A stretch of 64,000 nucleotides of DNA from Xanthobacter aminoxidans (GCF_023571765.1 NZ_JAMJXC010000002.1:186001-250000), one strand, 5' to 3'. Counted from the first letter of the stretch, positions 38,837 to 48,603 are shown. Made by a program: numbers and translations. Notes: generated by a model not told the origin, from the sequence alone.

Positions 38837-38879
38837 CGGGATCTGGCGCGACAGCCTAGCTTCGGATCGTTACCGGCCC

Positions 38880-38904
38880 GTTGCACGATTTTGCAATGTG
38901 CAAC
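38880..38904 (-). repeat. 7-bp inverted repeat between fpr and the SH3 gene
   Basis: GTTGCAC and GTGCAAC are separated by 11 bp, directly after the fpr stop. With no T run it is a weak terminator at best and could be an operator. Confidence 0.4.
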
Positions 38905-38906
38905 GC

Positions 38907-39680
38907 TCAGCGCTCGGCGAAAGCCTTCTCCACCACATAGGTCTCCGGCCGGTTGCCCGCGCCCTCCACGAAGTCGCGGGTTTCCAGCAGCGCCTTGGTG
39001 TCGGCGATCATCTGCGGCGAGCCGCACAGCATCACCCGGTCGTGCTCGGCATCGAGGTCCGGCAGGCCGAGGTCGGCGAACAGCTGGCCGCTTTCCATGA
39101 GATCGGTGACGCGACCACGATTGCGGAACGGCTCGCGGGTCACGGTCGGATAATGCAGCAGCTGCGCCTGCGCGTACTCGCCGAGGAAATCGTGCGCCTT
39201 CAGATCCGCCACCACCTGCTCGCCATAGGCGAGTTCCGCCACCTCGCGGCAGCCGTGGACCAGGATGATGTGCTCGAACCGCTCATAGGCCTCTGGGTCC
39301 TTGGCGATGGAGACGAAGGGCGCAAGGCCGGTGCCCGTTGCCAGAAGATACAGGCGCTTGCCCGGCTTGAGATTGTCCAGCAGCAGCGTGCCCGTGGGCC
39401 GGCGTCCGACGAGGATGGGATCGCCCGGTTGGAGCATCTGCAGCCGCGAGGTCAGCGGCCCGTCCGGTACCTTGATGGAGAAGAATTCCAGCTGCTCCTC
39501 ATGCGGCGCGCAGGCGAGCGAATAGGCGCGCAGCAGCGGCTTCTCGTTCACGTCGAGGCCGATCATGGTGAACTGCCCGCTCTTGAAGCGGAAGGCGCTG
39601 TCGCGGGTGGCGGTGAAGGAAAAGAGGCGGTCGGTCCAGTGGCGGACCTCAAGCACGGTCTCGGTGTTCAGGTTGCTCAT
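38907..39680 (-). CDS. fpr: Ferredoxin--NADP reductase
   Basis: A 257-residue FAD flavoprotein transferring electrons between NADPH and ferredoxin. The FAD-binding barrel holds LLRAYSLACAP, the RxYS-type motif, and the pyridine-nucleotide domain holds LYLLATGTGLAPFVSI and MLCGSPQM. The bacterial subclass C-terminus ends YVVEKAFAER. It begins 7 bp after the fdxA stop, so ferredoxin and reductase are made as a pair. Cytoplasmic; likely serves biosynthetic or stress redox needs. Confidence 0.95.
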   Translation of the reverse strand: MSNLNTETVLEVRHWTDRLFSFTATRDSAFRFKSGQFTMIGLDVNEKPLLRAYSLACAPHEEQLEFFSIKVPDGPLTSRLQMLQPGDPILVGRRPTGTLLLDNLKPGKRLYLLATGTGLAPFVSIAKDPEAYERFEHIILVHGCREVAELAYGEQVVADLKAHDFLGEYAQAQLLHYPTVTREPFRNRGRVTDLMESGQLFADLGLPDLDAEHDRVMLCGSPQMIADTKALLETRDFVEGAGNRPETYVVEKAFAER

Positions 39681-39687
39681 GTTCGCC

Positions 39688-40023
39688 TCACGCCTCAGCC
39701 GGCGCCGGGGAGAAGGCGCTCTCGAACTTGCCGTCCACGTTCATCCACTGCGCGGCATCCGCCGGCGGCTCCTTCTTCTCGGCGATGTTCGGCCACAGGG
39801 CCGCATATTCGGCATTGAGCGCGATCCACGGCGCGGCGGCCGGATCGCTGTCGGCGGAGATGGCGGCGGCCGGGCATTCCGGCTCGCAGACGCCGCAGTC
39901 GATGCACTCGTCGGGCTTGATGACGAGCATGTTCTCGCCCTCATAGAAGCAATCCACCGGGCAGACGGCGACGCAATCCATGAATTTGCAGCGGATGCAC
40001 TTGTCGGTGACGACGTAGGCCAT
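39688..40023 (-). CDS. fdxA: Seven-iron ferredoxin, FdxA type
   Basis: A 111-residue ferredoxin with one [3Fe-4S] and one [4Fe-4S] cluster. The N-terminal motif is [17 protein letters not shown], and the second is [12 protein letters not shown]. The long C-terminal extension ([17 protein letters not shown]) is typical of the FdxA type. It precedes fpr by 7 bp in one operon. The upstream region on the minus strand is AT-rich (AAAATAATTATCG about 25 bp before the start) and probably the promoter. Confidence 0.96.
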   Translation of the reverse strand: MAYVVTDKCIRCKFMDCVAVCPVDCFYEGENMLVIKPDECIDCGVCEPECPAAAISADSDPAAAPWIALNAEYAALWPNIAEKKEPPADAAQWMNVDGKFESAFSPAPAEA

Positions 40024-40338
40024 GGGGCAGGTCCGGTTGTTGTTCGATAATTATTTTAGCCGGAGGGGGCAATGGTCTTGAGGACTAAGGCCTTGGAGGG
40101 TCAATTAATTGCGGATTTTGTGGAAGGGTAATCGGATCGAGGATCCTGCTCCATCATATCTACCTGCCGTCATGCCCGGGCTTGTCCCGGGCATCCACGT
40201 CGACCCGACGGAGCGGCTCCGAGAGTTATGCTCCCGGCCCGACCACGTGGATGGCCGGGACAAGCCCGGCCATGACGATTGGGACAAATGCGAAAATCCT
40301 CGCGCAAGTCCTAACCTCGCCCACCGAAGCGCGGCGCC
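40024..40338. other. Intergenic region between fdxA and the NitT/TauT ATPase gene
   Basis: About 315 bp without a supported gene. It contains the AT-rich fdxA promoter at its left end and the palindromic repeat at 40168-40277, which may also stop transcription of the ABC operon on the minus strand. Confidence 0.5.
40168..40277. repeat. Dispersed palindromic repeat element
   Basis: Two 33-bp arms (40168-40200 and 40245-40277) are nearly perfect inverted copies around a 44-bp loop. The left arm contains TGCCCGGGCTTGTCCCGGGC and the right arm its near complement. Elements of this sequence type are scattered in intergenic regions of Bradyrhizobium and Xanthobacteraceae genomes, from my general recollection. 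Confidence 0.8.
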
Positions 40339-41214
40339 TCACACCACCTCGGCCAGATTCGCGCCATTGAGGTTCACCGCGAGGCCCTTCAGCGCATCCT
40401 CGTTCAGCTCGCCGCCCATGGCCTTCAGGCTCTCCTCGCGGATGAGCGCGCCGAGATCGGCCCGGAGCTGCACGAATTCAGGCGAGAGCTGGAGGGCGGC
40501 ATCGCGCGGGCGCGGCAGGGGCACCGTTACCTCGGCCTTGATGGTGCCGGGGCGGGCGGTCATCACGTAGATGCGGTCGGAGAGGAAGATCGCCTCGTCG
40601 ATGTCGTGGGTGACGAACAGCACCGAGATGCCCAGCCGCTGCCAGAGGTTGGTGAGGATCTGCTGCATGATGACCCGGGTCTGCGCATCAAGCGCGCCGA
40701 ACGGCTCGTCCAGCAGCAGCACCTTCGGCCCGGTGGCGAGCGCGCGGACGATGCCCACGCGCTGCTTCATGCCGCCGGAGAGGCGATCGGGATAATGGTC
40801 CTCGAAGGCGGACAGGCCGGCGAGACCGAGCAGCGTGCGCGCGGCGACCGCCCGCTCGGACTTGCCCATGCCGCGCATCTTCAGGCCGAATTCCACGTTC
40901 TCCCGCACCGTCTTCCACGGGAAGAGCGAATATTGCTGGAAGACCATGCCCCGGTCGGCGGACGGGCCCTTCACCGGCTCGCCATCCACCGTGACCGTGC
41001 CTGACGTGGGCTTGAGGAAGCCCGCCACCGCATTGAGGAACGTGGACTTGCCGCAGCCCGACGGCCCGATGATGGAAACGAACTCGCCGGGATTTACAAC
41101 GAGATCCGCATCGCGCACCGCGATGACGGCGCCGTCGATGGTGTCGTAGGCGAGGTTGAAGTCGGAGACCTCGATGAGGCCGGTCCTCGTCGGCGCGGTC
41201 GCGGGGATCGCCAT
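40339..41214 (-). CDS. NitT/TauT-family ABC transporter ATP-binding protein
   Basis: A 291-residue ATPase of the nitrate/sulfonate/taurine importer class (SsuB/TauB-like). Walker A GPSGCGKST is near residue 50, the Q-loop in MVFQQYSLFPWKTV, the signature LSGGMKQRV, Walker B VLLLDEPFGALD, and the H-loop in VTHDIDEAIFLSDR. A 45-residue C-terminal tail after the usual end (LKAMGGELNEDALKGLAVNLNG) is longer than in TauB. It is the last gene of the operon, 7 bp after the permease. Confidence 0.93.
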   Translation of the reverse strand: MAIPATAPTRTGLIEVSDFNLAYDTIDGAVIAVRDADLVVNPGEFVSIIGPSGCGKSTFLNAVAGFLKPTSGTVTVDGEPVKGPSADRGMVFQQYSLFPWKTVRENVEFGLKMRGMGKSERAVAARTLLGLAGLSAFEDHYPDRLSGGMKQRVGIVRALATGPKVLLLDEPFGALDAQTRVIMQQILTNLWQRLGISVLFVTHDIDEAIFLSDRIYVMTARPGTIKAEVTVPLPRPRDAALQLSPEFVQLRADLGALIREESLKAMGGELNEDALKGLAVNLNGANLAEVV

Positions 41215-41221
41215 GATGGCC

Positions 41222-42199
41222 TCACTTGGCGCGCGACCAGGGCGTCACGGCCCGGCCCGCGATGCGGATGAGAAACGAGGAGGCGAGCCCGAGCACGCCG
41301 ATGGTGATCATGCCCAGCGCGATGTCCGGATACTGCACCAGGGAATAGGCCTCCCAGGTGAAATAGCCGATGCCGAACTGGCCGGAGATCATCTCCGCCG
41401 CGATCAGCGAGACCCAGGCAACACCCATGCCCACGGTGAGACCGGTGAAGACCTGCGGCAGCACCGCGGGGAAATAGACCTCGCGGAACGTCGCCCGCTC
41501 GGTGGCGCCGAGGCAGCGGGCGGCGCGCACCAGCACCTCGTCCACGTTCGCCATGCCGTGCAGCGTGTTGAGGAGGATGGGGAAGAACGAGCCGAGGAAG
41601 GTGATGAAGACGATGCTTTCCTCGTTGGTCGGCCAGAGCATGATGGACATGGGCACCCAGGCGATGGCCGGGATGGGCCGCAGCACCTCCGAGACGGGAA
41701 ACACGAACTCCTTCAGCAGCTGGAAGCGCCCCATCAGCAGGCCCAGCGGCACCGCCACCACGGCAGCCAGCGCGAAGCCGATGAAGATGCGCCGGCAGGA
41801 AATGTAGATGTGGTTGAGGAACGCGCCGGTGGAGAAGGCCGTGCGGGCGCTCTCCAGCACCTGCTCGGGCGAGGGCACGTTGAGGAACCGCACGTAGAAG
41901 GTCATGCGGTTCACAGTCACCACATGCCAGGCGAGGATGAACAGGCCGATGGCCAGCGCCCCGAGCAGCGTAGCGCGAATGGTGTGCGCATTGAGCTTCA
42001 GCCAGCGCCGCGCGCGCCCCGCGACGGACCGGTCCGGCACCGGCGTCGCCGCCACCGTATCCCGCTCCGGCCGCAGCACGATGTGACCGGGCGCGGCCGA
42101 CCGATGCACCGCCCCGCCGTCGCCCGCGAGGTGGAACGGGGCGGCGATGGGCGCGGACTTTGCCGCGGACGTCATGGCAATGCTGTTCATGGCGTTCAC
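41222..42199 (-). CDS. NitT/TauT-family ABC transporter permease
   Basis: A 325-residue permease with about six transmembrane helices after a 70-residue cytoplasmic N-terminal region. The EAA loop is VRAARCLGATERATFREVYFPAVLPQVFTGLTVG. The first ATG (42199) overlaps the stop of the binding-protein gene by ATGA, suggesting coupling, though the methionines at residues 4 and 9 are also possible. It forms the membrane channel with the ATPase downstream. Confidence 0.93.
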   Translation of the reverse strand: MNAMNSIAMTSAAKSAPIAAPFHLAGDGGAVHRSAAPGHIVLRPERDTVAATPVPDRSVAGRARRWLKLNAHTIRATLLGALAIGLFILAWHVVTVNRMTFYVRFLNVPSPEQVLESARTAFSTGAFLNHIYISCRRIFIGFALAAVVAVPLGLLMGRFQLLKEFVFPVSEVLRPIPAIAWVPMSIMLWPTNEESIVFITFLGSFFPILLNTLHGMANVDEVLVRAARCLGATERATFREVYFPAVLPQVFTGLTVGMGVAWVSLIAAEMISGQFGIGYFTWEAYSLVQYPDIALGMITIGVLGLASSFLIRIAGRAVTPWSRAK

Positions 42200-43626
42200 C
42201 CGCGAGCCCCGGACGCGGCCTTCAGCGCATCGGCGAAGGGCAGCACCTTGCCGCCGCCCTTGGCCGCCGCCGCCTCGGCATCGACCTTCAGCATGAAGGG
42301 CTGGATCTCGGTCTTTCCGTCCTTGGTGGAGACGGCATAGAAGGCATCGGTCGCGAACAGCTTGATGCCGCGGGCGGTATCGAACAGATAGGTCATGTTG
42401 ACCTTCTTGCCGGCCGCATTCAGCTCGGCGAGCGCGCCGAGGGTGCAGGCGGCGCTGGAATAGGGCTTGATGCCCTCGCCATCCACCCAGATTTCGCCCG
42501 CCTTGCGCGGCTCGGAGATCTTGACCTTGCAGAAGCTGTCGTCGCCGGCGATCTCGTAGTTCGCGAGGCTCTTCAGCTGCGCCTCGTAGTCAAGCCCGAG
42601 TTCCTTGTAGGCCTGGCGGACGTAGGTGTCGTTCACCCAGGCCTTGACGTCGAACTCCTTCATGCGACCGAGCTTCTGGAGCACGGCGGCATCCTGCGCG
42701 GCGTCCTCCACCAGCTGCGGCTTGATGGTCGGGTCCATGGTCATGATGCCGCCCGGGCCAAGGAAGATGTAGACGACTTCCTTGTCGATGCCGGTCCACT
42801 TGGCGATCTTCTCGGCGGCTTCCTTCGGGTTCTTGCGCACCCAGTCATTGGCCTCGATCACCGCCTTGATGTAGCCGACCACGACCTCCGGATACTTCTC
42901 GGCGAAGTCCGTGCGCACCACCACGCCGTGCCAGGTGGGGGCATTGGTCTCCACGCCGTCGAAGATCTTGCGAGCGAAGCCGCGGAACGGCAGCAGCTCG
43001 GCGAAGGGGACGAAATCGGCGTGGGCGTCGATCTTCTTTTCCTGCAGGTTGGTGGAACCCACCTCCGGCGACTGACTGACCAGCCGGAAGTAGTCGGCCG
43101 GCCAGTTCTTGTCCTGCATGGCTTTGAGGATCATGCCGTGGGCCGCCGACCCGAACGGCACGCTCACCACCTTCCCCTTCAGGTCGCTCAGCTCGTAATA
43201 GGGCGACTCCTTGTTCACGACCACGCCGTTGCCGGAGCCGTAGATGTTGTAGGCACCGACCGCGATGAGCTGGGACTTGGACTGGGGATTGGACTGAAAG
43301 GTGTAGCCGTTCACCACCAGCGGATAATCGCCCATGCCCCCGAACTGGAGCTTGTCGGCCATCATGCCGTTGGTCACGGGCGGGCCGGAGGTGAAGTTCT
43401 GCCACTCGATGTTGTAGGTGGCGCCGGCATATTTGCCGTCCTTCGGCAGATATTTGTCGAGAAGCTTCAGCTCCTTGATGACGACGCCGGTGGTCACCGT
43501 GTTGGTCGTGGTGTCCTGCGTCCCGATACCGATGTTGATGGTCTCGGCTGCGGCCGGAACAACGGCGCAGGAGGTTGCGAGGGCGACGGCAATGCTGCGA
43601 AGAACGTTCGGGCGAAACGGGTTCAT
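42196..43626 (-). CDS. NitT/TauT-family substrate-binding protein with long C-terminal extension
   Basis: A 476-residue exported binding protein. A signal peptide (NVLRSIAVALATSCAVVPAAA) precedes a type 2 periplasmic fold resembling nitrate/sulfonate/taurine receptors (NIGIGTQDTTTN, LDKYLPKDGKYAGATYNIEW, MADKLQFGGMGDYPLVVNGY). Family members are usually 320-350 residues; here about 120 extra residues follow, with two cysteines (DDSFCKVKI, SSAACTLGA) that could form a disulfide. The substrate is unknown. ATG 43626 follows GAGAGG; a GTG at 43635 is the alternative. A Crp/Fnr gene lies upstream. Confidence 0.88.
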   Translation of the reverse strand: MNPFRPNVLRSIAVALATSCAVVPAAAETINIGIGTQDTTTNTVTTGVVIKELKLLDKYLPKDGKYAGATYNIEWQNFTSGPPVTNGMMADKLQFGGMGDYPLVVNGYTFQSNPQSKSQLIAVGAYNIYGSGNGVVVNKESPYYELSDLKGKVVSVPFGSAAHGMILKAMQDKNWPADYFRLVSQSPEVGSTNLQEKKIDAHADFVPFAELLPFRGFARKIFDGVETNAPTWHGVVVRTDFAEKYPEVVVGYIKAVIEANDWVRKNPKEAAEKIAKWTGIDKEVVYIFLGPGGIMTMDPTIKPQLVEDAAQDAAVLQKLGRMKEFDVKAWVNDTYVRQAYKELGLDYEAQLKSLANYEIAGDDSFCKVKISEPRKAGEIWVDGEGIKPYSSAACTLGALAELNAAGKKVNMTYLFDTARGIKLFATDAFYAVSTKDGKTEIQPFMLKVDAEAAAAKGGGKVLPFADALKAASGARG

Positions 43627-43744
43627 CAGATCCACCTCTCGGGGCTAAGACGGCTCTCGACGGTGATCTTCAGGCGTCAGGTTCGATCCGTTCAAAGGAA
43701 GATGCGGCGGAGGTGTCGATTAGTTGCCTCCTTTGCGGACCCGC

Positions 43745-43759
43745 CTGATTTTTCATCAA
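43745..43759. promoter_or_regulatory. Crp/Fnr-like dyad upstream of the binding-protein gene
   Basis: CTGAT-TTTTC-ATCAA is an inverted repeat resembling the FNR consensus but with a 5-bp spacer instead of 4. It lies 119-133 bp upstream of the binding-protein start and just downstream of a Crp/Fnr gene. Functional use is speculative. Confidence 0.35.
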
Positions 43760-43795
43760 ACCGCACATCTCCGGGTCTCCGGACGGCTCCCGGCC

Positions 43796-44572
43796 TCAAC
43801 GGTCGCCACGCATCACGTGCAGCGCGTCCAGGTCGTAAACCACGATCTTGGCCTTCTCGGCCTTCAGAACCCCCTGCTCTTGCAACCGCTTGAGGCTGAT
43901 CGTCACCCACTGGCGGGTGGCGCCCACCATGTGCGCAAGGTCCGCGTGGGTGAAGGCCGAGCCGATGGCGATGGCGCCCTCTTCCTTCACGCCATAGGTG
44001 TCGGCGAGATGGATGAGCAGGTGCGCGAGACGCTCGGTGACGGAGCGGGTGCCCAGCATCTGGGCAAGGGCCGAATAGCATTTGCCCTTGAAGGTGAGCC
44101 CCTCGATGAGGCCGATGGCGAAGCCCGGTATCTGGGCGATCAGCCGGCGCAGGGTCTTTCCGGTCAGGTGGACCACCACGCTGTTGGTCGCCGCGACCCC
44201 GGACCAGACGTGCTGGCCCTGCCCGAACAGCTCCGGCCCGCCCACGAAATTGCCCGCGCTCCAGTAGGCGAGCGTGATCTCCCGGCCCGACGGCGCGATG
44301 TAGAAAACCCGGATGCGACCGCTCTCGATGAGGAAGATGCCATCGTGCGGCGTGCCTTGGGAGAACAGCATCTTCCCGCGATAGACGACGCGTTTCTGCC
44401 CCTCCCTCAGCACCTCCTCCCGCTCCTTGGCGGTGAGGCGCTGGAACAGCAGCGGCGGCCCGTTGGTCAGCGCGGCATTTTCGGTGAGGAGCAGCGCCTG
44501 CGCCGGGTTGGACCCGGCCAGAAGGGGTGAGGCTGCGGGCACTGGTTTGGCGTGCAGGGGGGCAGTCTGCAT
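43796..44572 (-). CDS. Crp/Fnr-family transcriptional regulator
   Basis: A 258-residue regulator. The cyclic-nucleotide-binding-like barrel spans roughly residues 45-150 (YRGKMLFSQGTPHDGIFLIESGRIRVFYIAPSGREITLAYWSAGNFVGG), and the C-terminal winged helix holds HADLAHMVGATRQWVTISLKRLQEQG. No N-terminal or central cysteine cluster for an iron-sulfur centre is visible, so it is not an FNR-type oxygen sensor. ATG 44572 follows GGGAGA at 8 bp; a start at 44617 would add 15 residues without support. It sits between the deaminase and the ABC operon on the same strand and probably regulates them. Confidence 0.9.
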   Translation of the reverse strand: MQTAPLHAKPVPAASPLLAGSNPAQALLLTENAALTNGPPLLFQRLTAKEREEVLREGQKRVVYRGKMLFSQGTPHDGIFLIESGRIRVFYIAPSGREITLAYWSAGNFVGGPELFGQGQHVWSGVAATNSVVVHLTGKTLRRLIAQIPGFAIGLIEGLTFKGKCYSALAQMLGTRSVTERLAHLLIHLADTYGVKEEGAIAIGSAFTHADLAHMVGATRQWVTISLKRLQEQGVLKAEKAKIVVYDLDALHVMRGDR

Positions 44573-44617
44573 GCTGGATATCTCCCGTTTGGACGGCTTC
44601 CAAGCGGCAAGAAGCAT

Positions 44618-44652
44618 ACCAGCATTTTTAATATTAAATCGATCGTATTAAT
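44618..44652. promoter_or_regulatory. AT-rich palindrome in front of the Crp/Fnr gene
   Basis: The perfect 12-bp palindrome TTTAATATTAAA at 44627-44638 is followed by ATCGAT/CGATCG-like symmetry. It stands out in base composition from the GC-rich surroundings and is well placed as promoter or autoregulatory operator of the regulator gene. Confidence 0.5.
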
Positions 44653-45258
44653 TCATTTTTTGTCGAACAGGGCGAGGGCCTCGGGCGCGAGCACGCCGCC
44701 CGTAATCTCCACCTTCAGGAAAGGTGCGGCCTCGGCCATGGTCCGGGCCACATCCAGCGCTGGCATTCCGATTTGCGGCTGCCGGCCATACCTGGCCGCC
44801 ACCTGCTCCAGGGAGGCGCCGAAGACCACGCGATTGAGCCCGCACCAGAGAATCGCCCCCATGCACATGGGGCACGGCTCGGCGGAGGCATAGATGGTCG
44901 CGCCCTTCAGTTCGTCCGCCGACCGCGCGGCGAGGAAGCGGCGGATGGCGACCATCTCGGCATGGGCGGTGGGATCGTTCAGCTGCCGGCCGAGATTCGG
45001 CCCCCGGGAGAGAACCTCCCCGCCCCGCGCGATCACCGCGCCGAAAGGGAAGTCGGACTGGGCTGCGAGCGCGATGGCCTCGCGCATCAGCCCTTCATCC
45101 TCCGGGCGCGGCGGCCCCAGCACCGCCTCGGCGCGCGACTCGGATGGGAAGAGCGACAGAACGCTGCTGGCCGCCACTGCGAGGCTTGCGAGAACGCTCC
45201 GCCGGCTCGGGGCATGGGCAGCAGCTTCCTCGGTCCGCATCGCGTCTTCAGCGGTCAT
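44653..45258 (-). CDS. Exported (Tat-type) CMP/dCMP/guanine-type zinc deaminase
   Basis: A 201-residue zinc deaminase of the TadA/GuaD-like group. Zinc ligands and proton shuttle are H99 and E101 in TAHAEM and C129 and C132 in EPCPMC. Its surroundings EPCPMCMGAILWCGL resemble guanine deaminase more than cytidine deaminase. Unusually, residues 1-43 form a twin-arginine signal (SRRSVLASLAVAASSVLSLFPSESRA), predicting export of the folded zinc enzyme to the periplasm. ATG 45258 follows GAGGGGG. It is the first gene of the set deaminase, Crp/Fnr regulator, ABC importer. The substrate is unknown. Confidence 0.88.
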   Translation of the reverse strand: MTAEDAMRTEEAAAHAPSRRSVLASLAVAASSVLSLFPSESRAEAVLGPPRPEDEGLMREAIALAAQSDFPFGAVIARGGEVLSRGPNLGRQLNDPTAHAEMVAIRRFLAARSADELKGATIYASAEPCPMCMGAILWCGLNRVVFGASLEQVAARYGRQPQIGMPALDVARTMAEAAPFLKVEITGGVLAPEALALFDKK

Positions 45259-45350
45259 GGTGTCGCCCCCTCGGGGAAGCTGAGCACGCGGCATGGACGA
45301 GGGCAACCGGGCTCGGGCCCGCGACCACATGAGGCGGAGGCCCAAGCAAA

Positions 45351-45379
45351 GAAAAGGCCCGGGCTTTTTGGCCCGGGCC
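45351..45379 (-). terminator. Intrinsic terminator of the F1 ATP synthase operon
   Basis: A perfect 9-bp stem (45356-45364 with 45371-45379) around a 6-nt loop, followed on the minus strand by TTTTCTTTG, about 30 bp after the atpC stop. Confidence 0.85.
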
Positions 45380-45406
45380 CTCCCGAAATGTTGCGCTTGT
45401 GGACGC

Positions 45407-45829
45407 TCAGTGCGTGGTGGCGCCGGTCCGGTCGCGCTCCAGCGCCTCATAGACCTGCTGCAGGTCGGCGAGGTGACGGGACGCGCGCTGCTTGGCATCG
45501 TCGCCGGTGGCGTCGTTCACGTCCTCGCGGGCGTCCTGGATCTGCTGGGCGAGAGCGCCAAGATCCAGCTCCTCCAGCGGCTTCGCCTCTTCGGCGAGAA
45601 TGGTGAGGCCGGCTGGGTTCACTTCGGCGAAGCCGCCGCGGACGAAATAGCGGCGGGCGGCACCATCGGCCTTGATGGTGAGGATGCCGGGCTTGAGCAT
45701 GCCGATGAACGGCGCATGGCCGGCCAGCACGCCGAACTCGCCTTCCGCGCCCGGCACGATCACCTCGGTCACGGCGCCGGAAAAGACGAGGCGCTCGGGG
45801 GAGACCAGCTCAAAAGGTAAGGTCGCCAT
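45407..45829 (-). CDS. atpC: ATP synthase F1 subunit epsilon
   Basis: A 140-residue epsilon subunit, which links the gamma stalk to the c-ring and restrains ATP hydrolysis. The N-terminal beta-sandwich starts LPFELVSPERLVFSGAVTEVIVPGAEGEFGVLAGHAP, the standard family beginning, and the C-terminal part is helical. It is the last gene of the operon. A 131-bp gap and an extra small gene separate it from atpD, unlike the usual direct atpD-atpC junction. Confidence 0.96.
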   Translation of the reverse strand: MATLPFELVSPERLVFSGAVTEVIVPGAEGEFGVLAGHAPFIGMLKPGILTIKADGAARRYFVRGGFAEVNPAGLTILAEEAKPLEELDLGALAQQIQDAREDVNDATGDDAKQRASRHLADLQQVYEALERDRTGATTH

Positions 45830-45960
45830 CTGTTCAATCTCCGGGTCGTCCCCGCCGGGGGTCCCGCGGGAGCCTGCCGGCTACCCTCGGGAGGATCAGG
45901 CCGGCGGAACGGCTCCGCCATGGGTGGGAGCCGGATGGCTCCGTGAAATCTTCGGTCCGA

Positions 45961-46194
45961 TCAGCGGCGGCGCTCGGCGACGAAGCCGACGCCCAGGCCG
46001 ATGATCGCGCCCACCACGGCCGCAAGCAGGATGTGGCGGGTCTGCTCGGAGGTGAGGCCGCCGCGCGGCCCCTCTCCCTGAACGCGGATGTCGATGCCCG
46101 GGAGGCGCAGTTCCGCCACCTGGGGCCGGGTGAGCCAGCCGGTGATGCCACCGGCCAGCAGCCCGAGGACGAGGCAGACGATCTTGATATTCAT
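45961..46194 (-). CDS. Small two-helix membrane protein inside the atp operon
   Basis: A 77-residue protein of unknown function. Helix 1 is about residues 4-21 (KIVCLVLGLLAGGITGWL), a 33-residue polar loop follows, and helix 2 is about 55-73 (ILLAAVVGAIIGLGVGFVA) before a basic ERRR end. Both helices are glycine-rich with GxxxG spacing. Neither contains a buried carboxylate, so it is not a c-subunit. GGAG 8 bp before ATG and a 27-bp gap to atpD make it convincingly expressed. An assembly or regulatory role in ATP synthase is a guess from position. Confidence 0.82.
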   Translation of the reverse strand: MNIKIVCLVLGLLAGGITGWLTRPQVAELRLPGIDIRVQGEGPRGGLTSEQTRHILLAAVVGAIIGLGVGFVAERRR

Positions 46195-46221
46195 CGCGAT
46201 CGCTCCGCCGCGTGGCTGGGA

Positions 46222-47691
<1,470 letters not shown>

Positions 47692-48567
47692 TCAGAGCGC
47701 TTCGGCGCCGGAGATGATTTCGATGAGTTCCTTCGTGATCATGGCCTGACGCGTCCGGTTGTAGATCAGCGTCTGCTTCTTGATCATGTCGCCCGCATTC
47801 CGCGTCGCGTTGTCCATGGCGCTCATCTGCGAGCCGTAGAACGACGCCTGGTTTTCCAGGAGGGCGCGGAAGATCTGCACCGCGATGTTGCGGGGCAGGA
47901 GGTCGGCGAGGATGTCTTCCTCGGCCGGCTCGTATTCATAGACCGGACCGGCCGCATCCGCGTCCCGCGCCTCGAAGGTGGCGGGGATGATCTGCTGGGC
48001 GGTCGGCACCTGCGAGATCACGCTCTTGAACTGGGCGTAGAAGAGCGTGCACACGTCGAACGCACCCTGGTCGAGCAGCGAAAGGATCTTCGACGCAATG
48101 GCGTCGGCATCCTTGAAGCTGAGCGTCCGCACCGAGCGCAGGTCCACCAGCTCGATGATGCGGTCGGGATAGATCCGGCGCAGCTGGTCATAGCCCTTGC
48201 GGCCGATGCAGAAGAACTTGACGTCCTTGCCTTCGCCGAGCAGCTGCTGCGCCCGCTCGCGGGCGAGCCGGACGATGGAGGTGTTGAAGGCGCCGCACAG
48301 GCCGCGCTCGCCGGTCGCGACCAGGAGCAGCTGCTTCTGGTCGGAGCCGGTGCCGGCGATGAGGACGGGCGCCTGCCCGCCGCCGATGATCCCGGCGGCG
48401 AGATTGCCCAGCACCGTCTCCATGCGCTCGGCATAGGGACGGGCCGCTTCCGCCGCCATCTGGGCGCGACGCAGCTTCGCCGCGGCGACCATCTGCATCG
48501 CCTTGGTGATCTTCTGCGTCGCCTTCACCGAGGCGATGCGGTTTCGTAGGTCTTTCAGGCTCGCCAT
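47692..48567 (-). CDS. atpG: ATP synthase F1 subunit gamma
   Basis: A 291-residue central stalk subunit. The N-terminal coiled-coil helix ([36 protein letters not shown]) and the C-terminal helix ([39 protein letters not shown]) are canonical. [15 protein letters not shown] marks the central Rossmann-like domain. It couples proton flow through the c-ring to conformational change in beta. It lies 36 bp after atpA. Confidence 0.97.
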   Translation of the reverse strand: MASLKDLRNRIASVKATQKITKAMQMVAAAKLRRAQMAAEAARPYAERMETVLGNLAAGIIGGGQAPVLIAGTGSDQKQLLLVATGERGLCGAFNTSIVRLARERAQQLLGEGKDVKFFCIGRKGYDQLRRIYPDRIIELVDLRSVRTLSFKDADAIASKILSLLDQGAFDVCTLFYAQFKSVISQVPTAQQIIPATFEARDADAAGPVYEYEPAEEDILADLLPRNIAVQIFRALLENQASFYGSQMSAMDNATRNAGDMIKKQTLIYNRTRQAMITKELIEIISGAEAL

Positions 48568-48603
48568 CGTGCCCGTCCGTCAGGTTCGAGGAACAGGCGC
48601 CGT

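Noticed and set aside
40168-40277. Repeat arms considered as part of a CRISPR array
   Set aside because: Only two inverted arms with one loop; there are no direct repeats with regular spacers and no cas genes.
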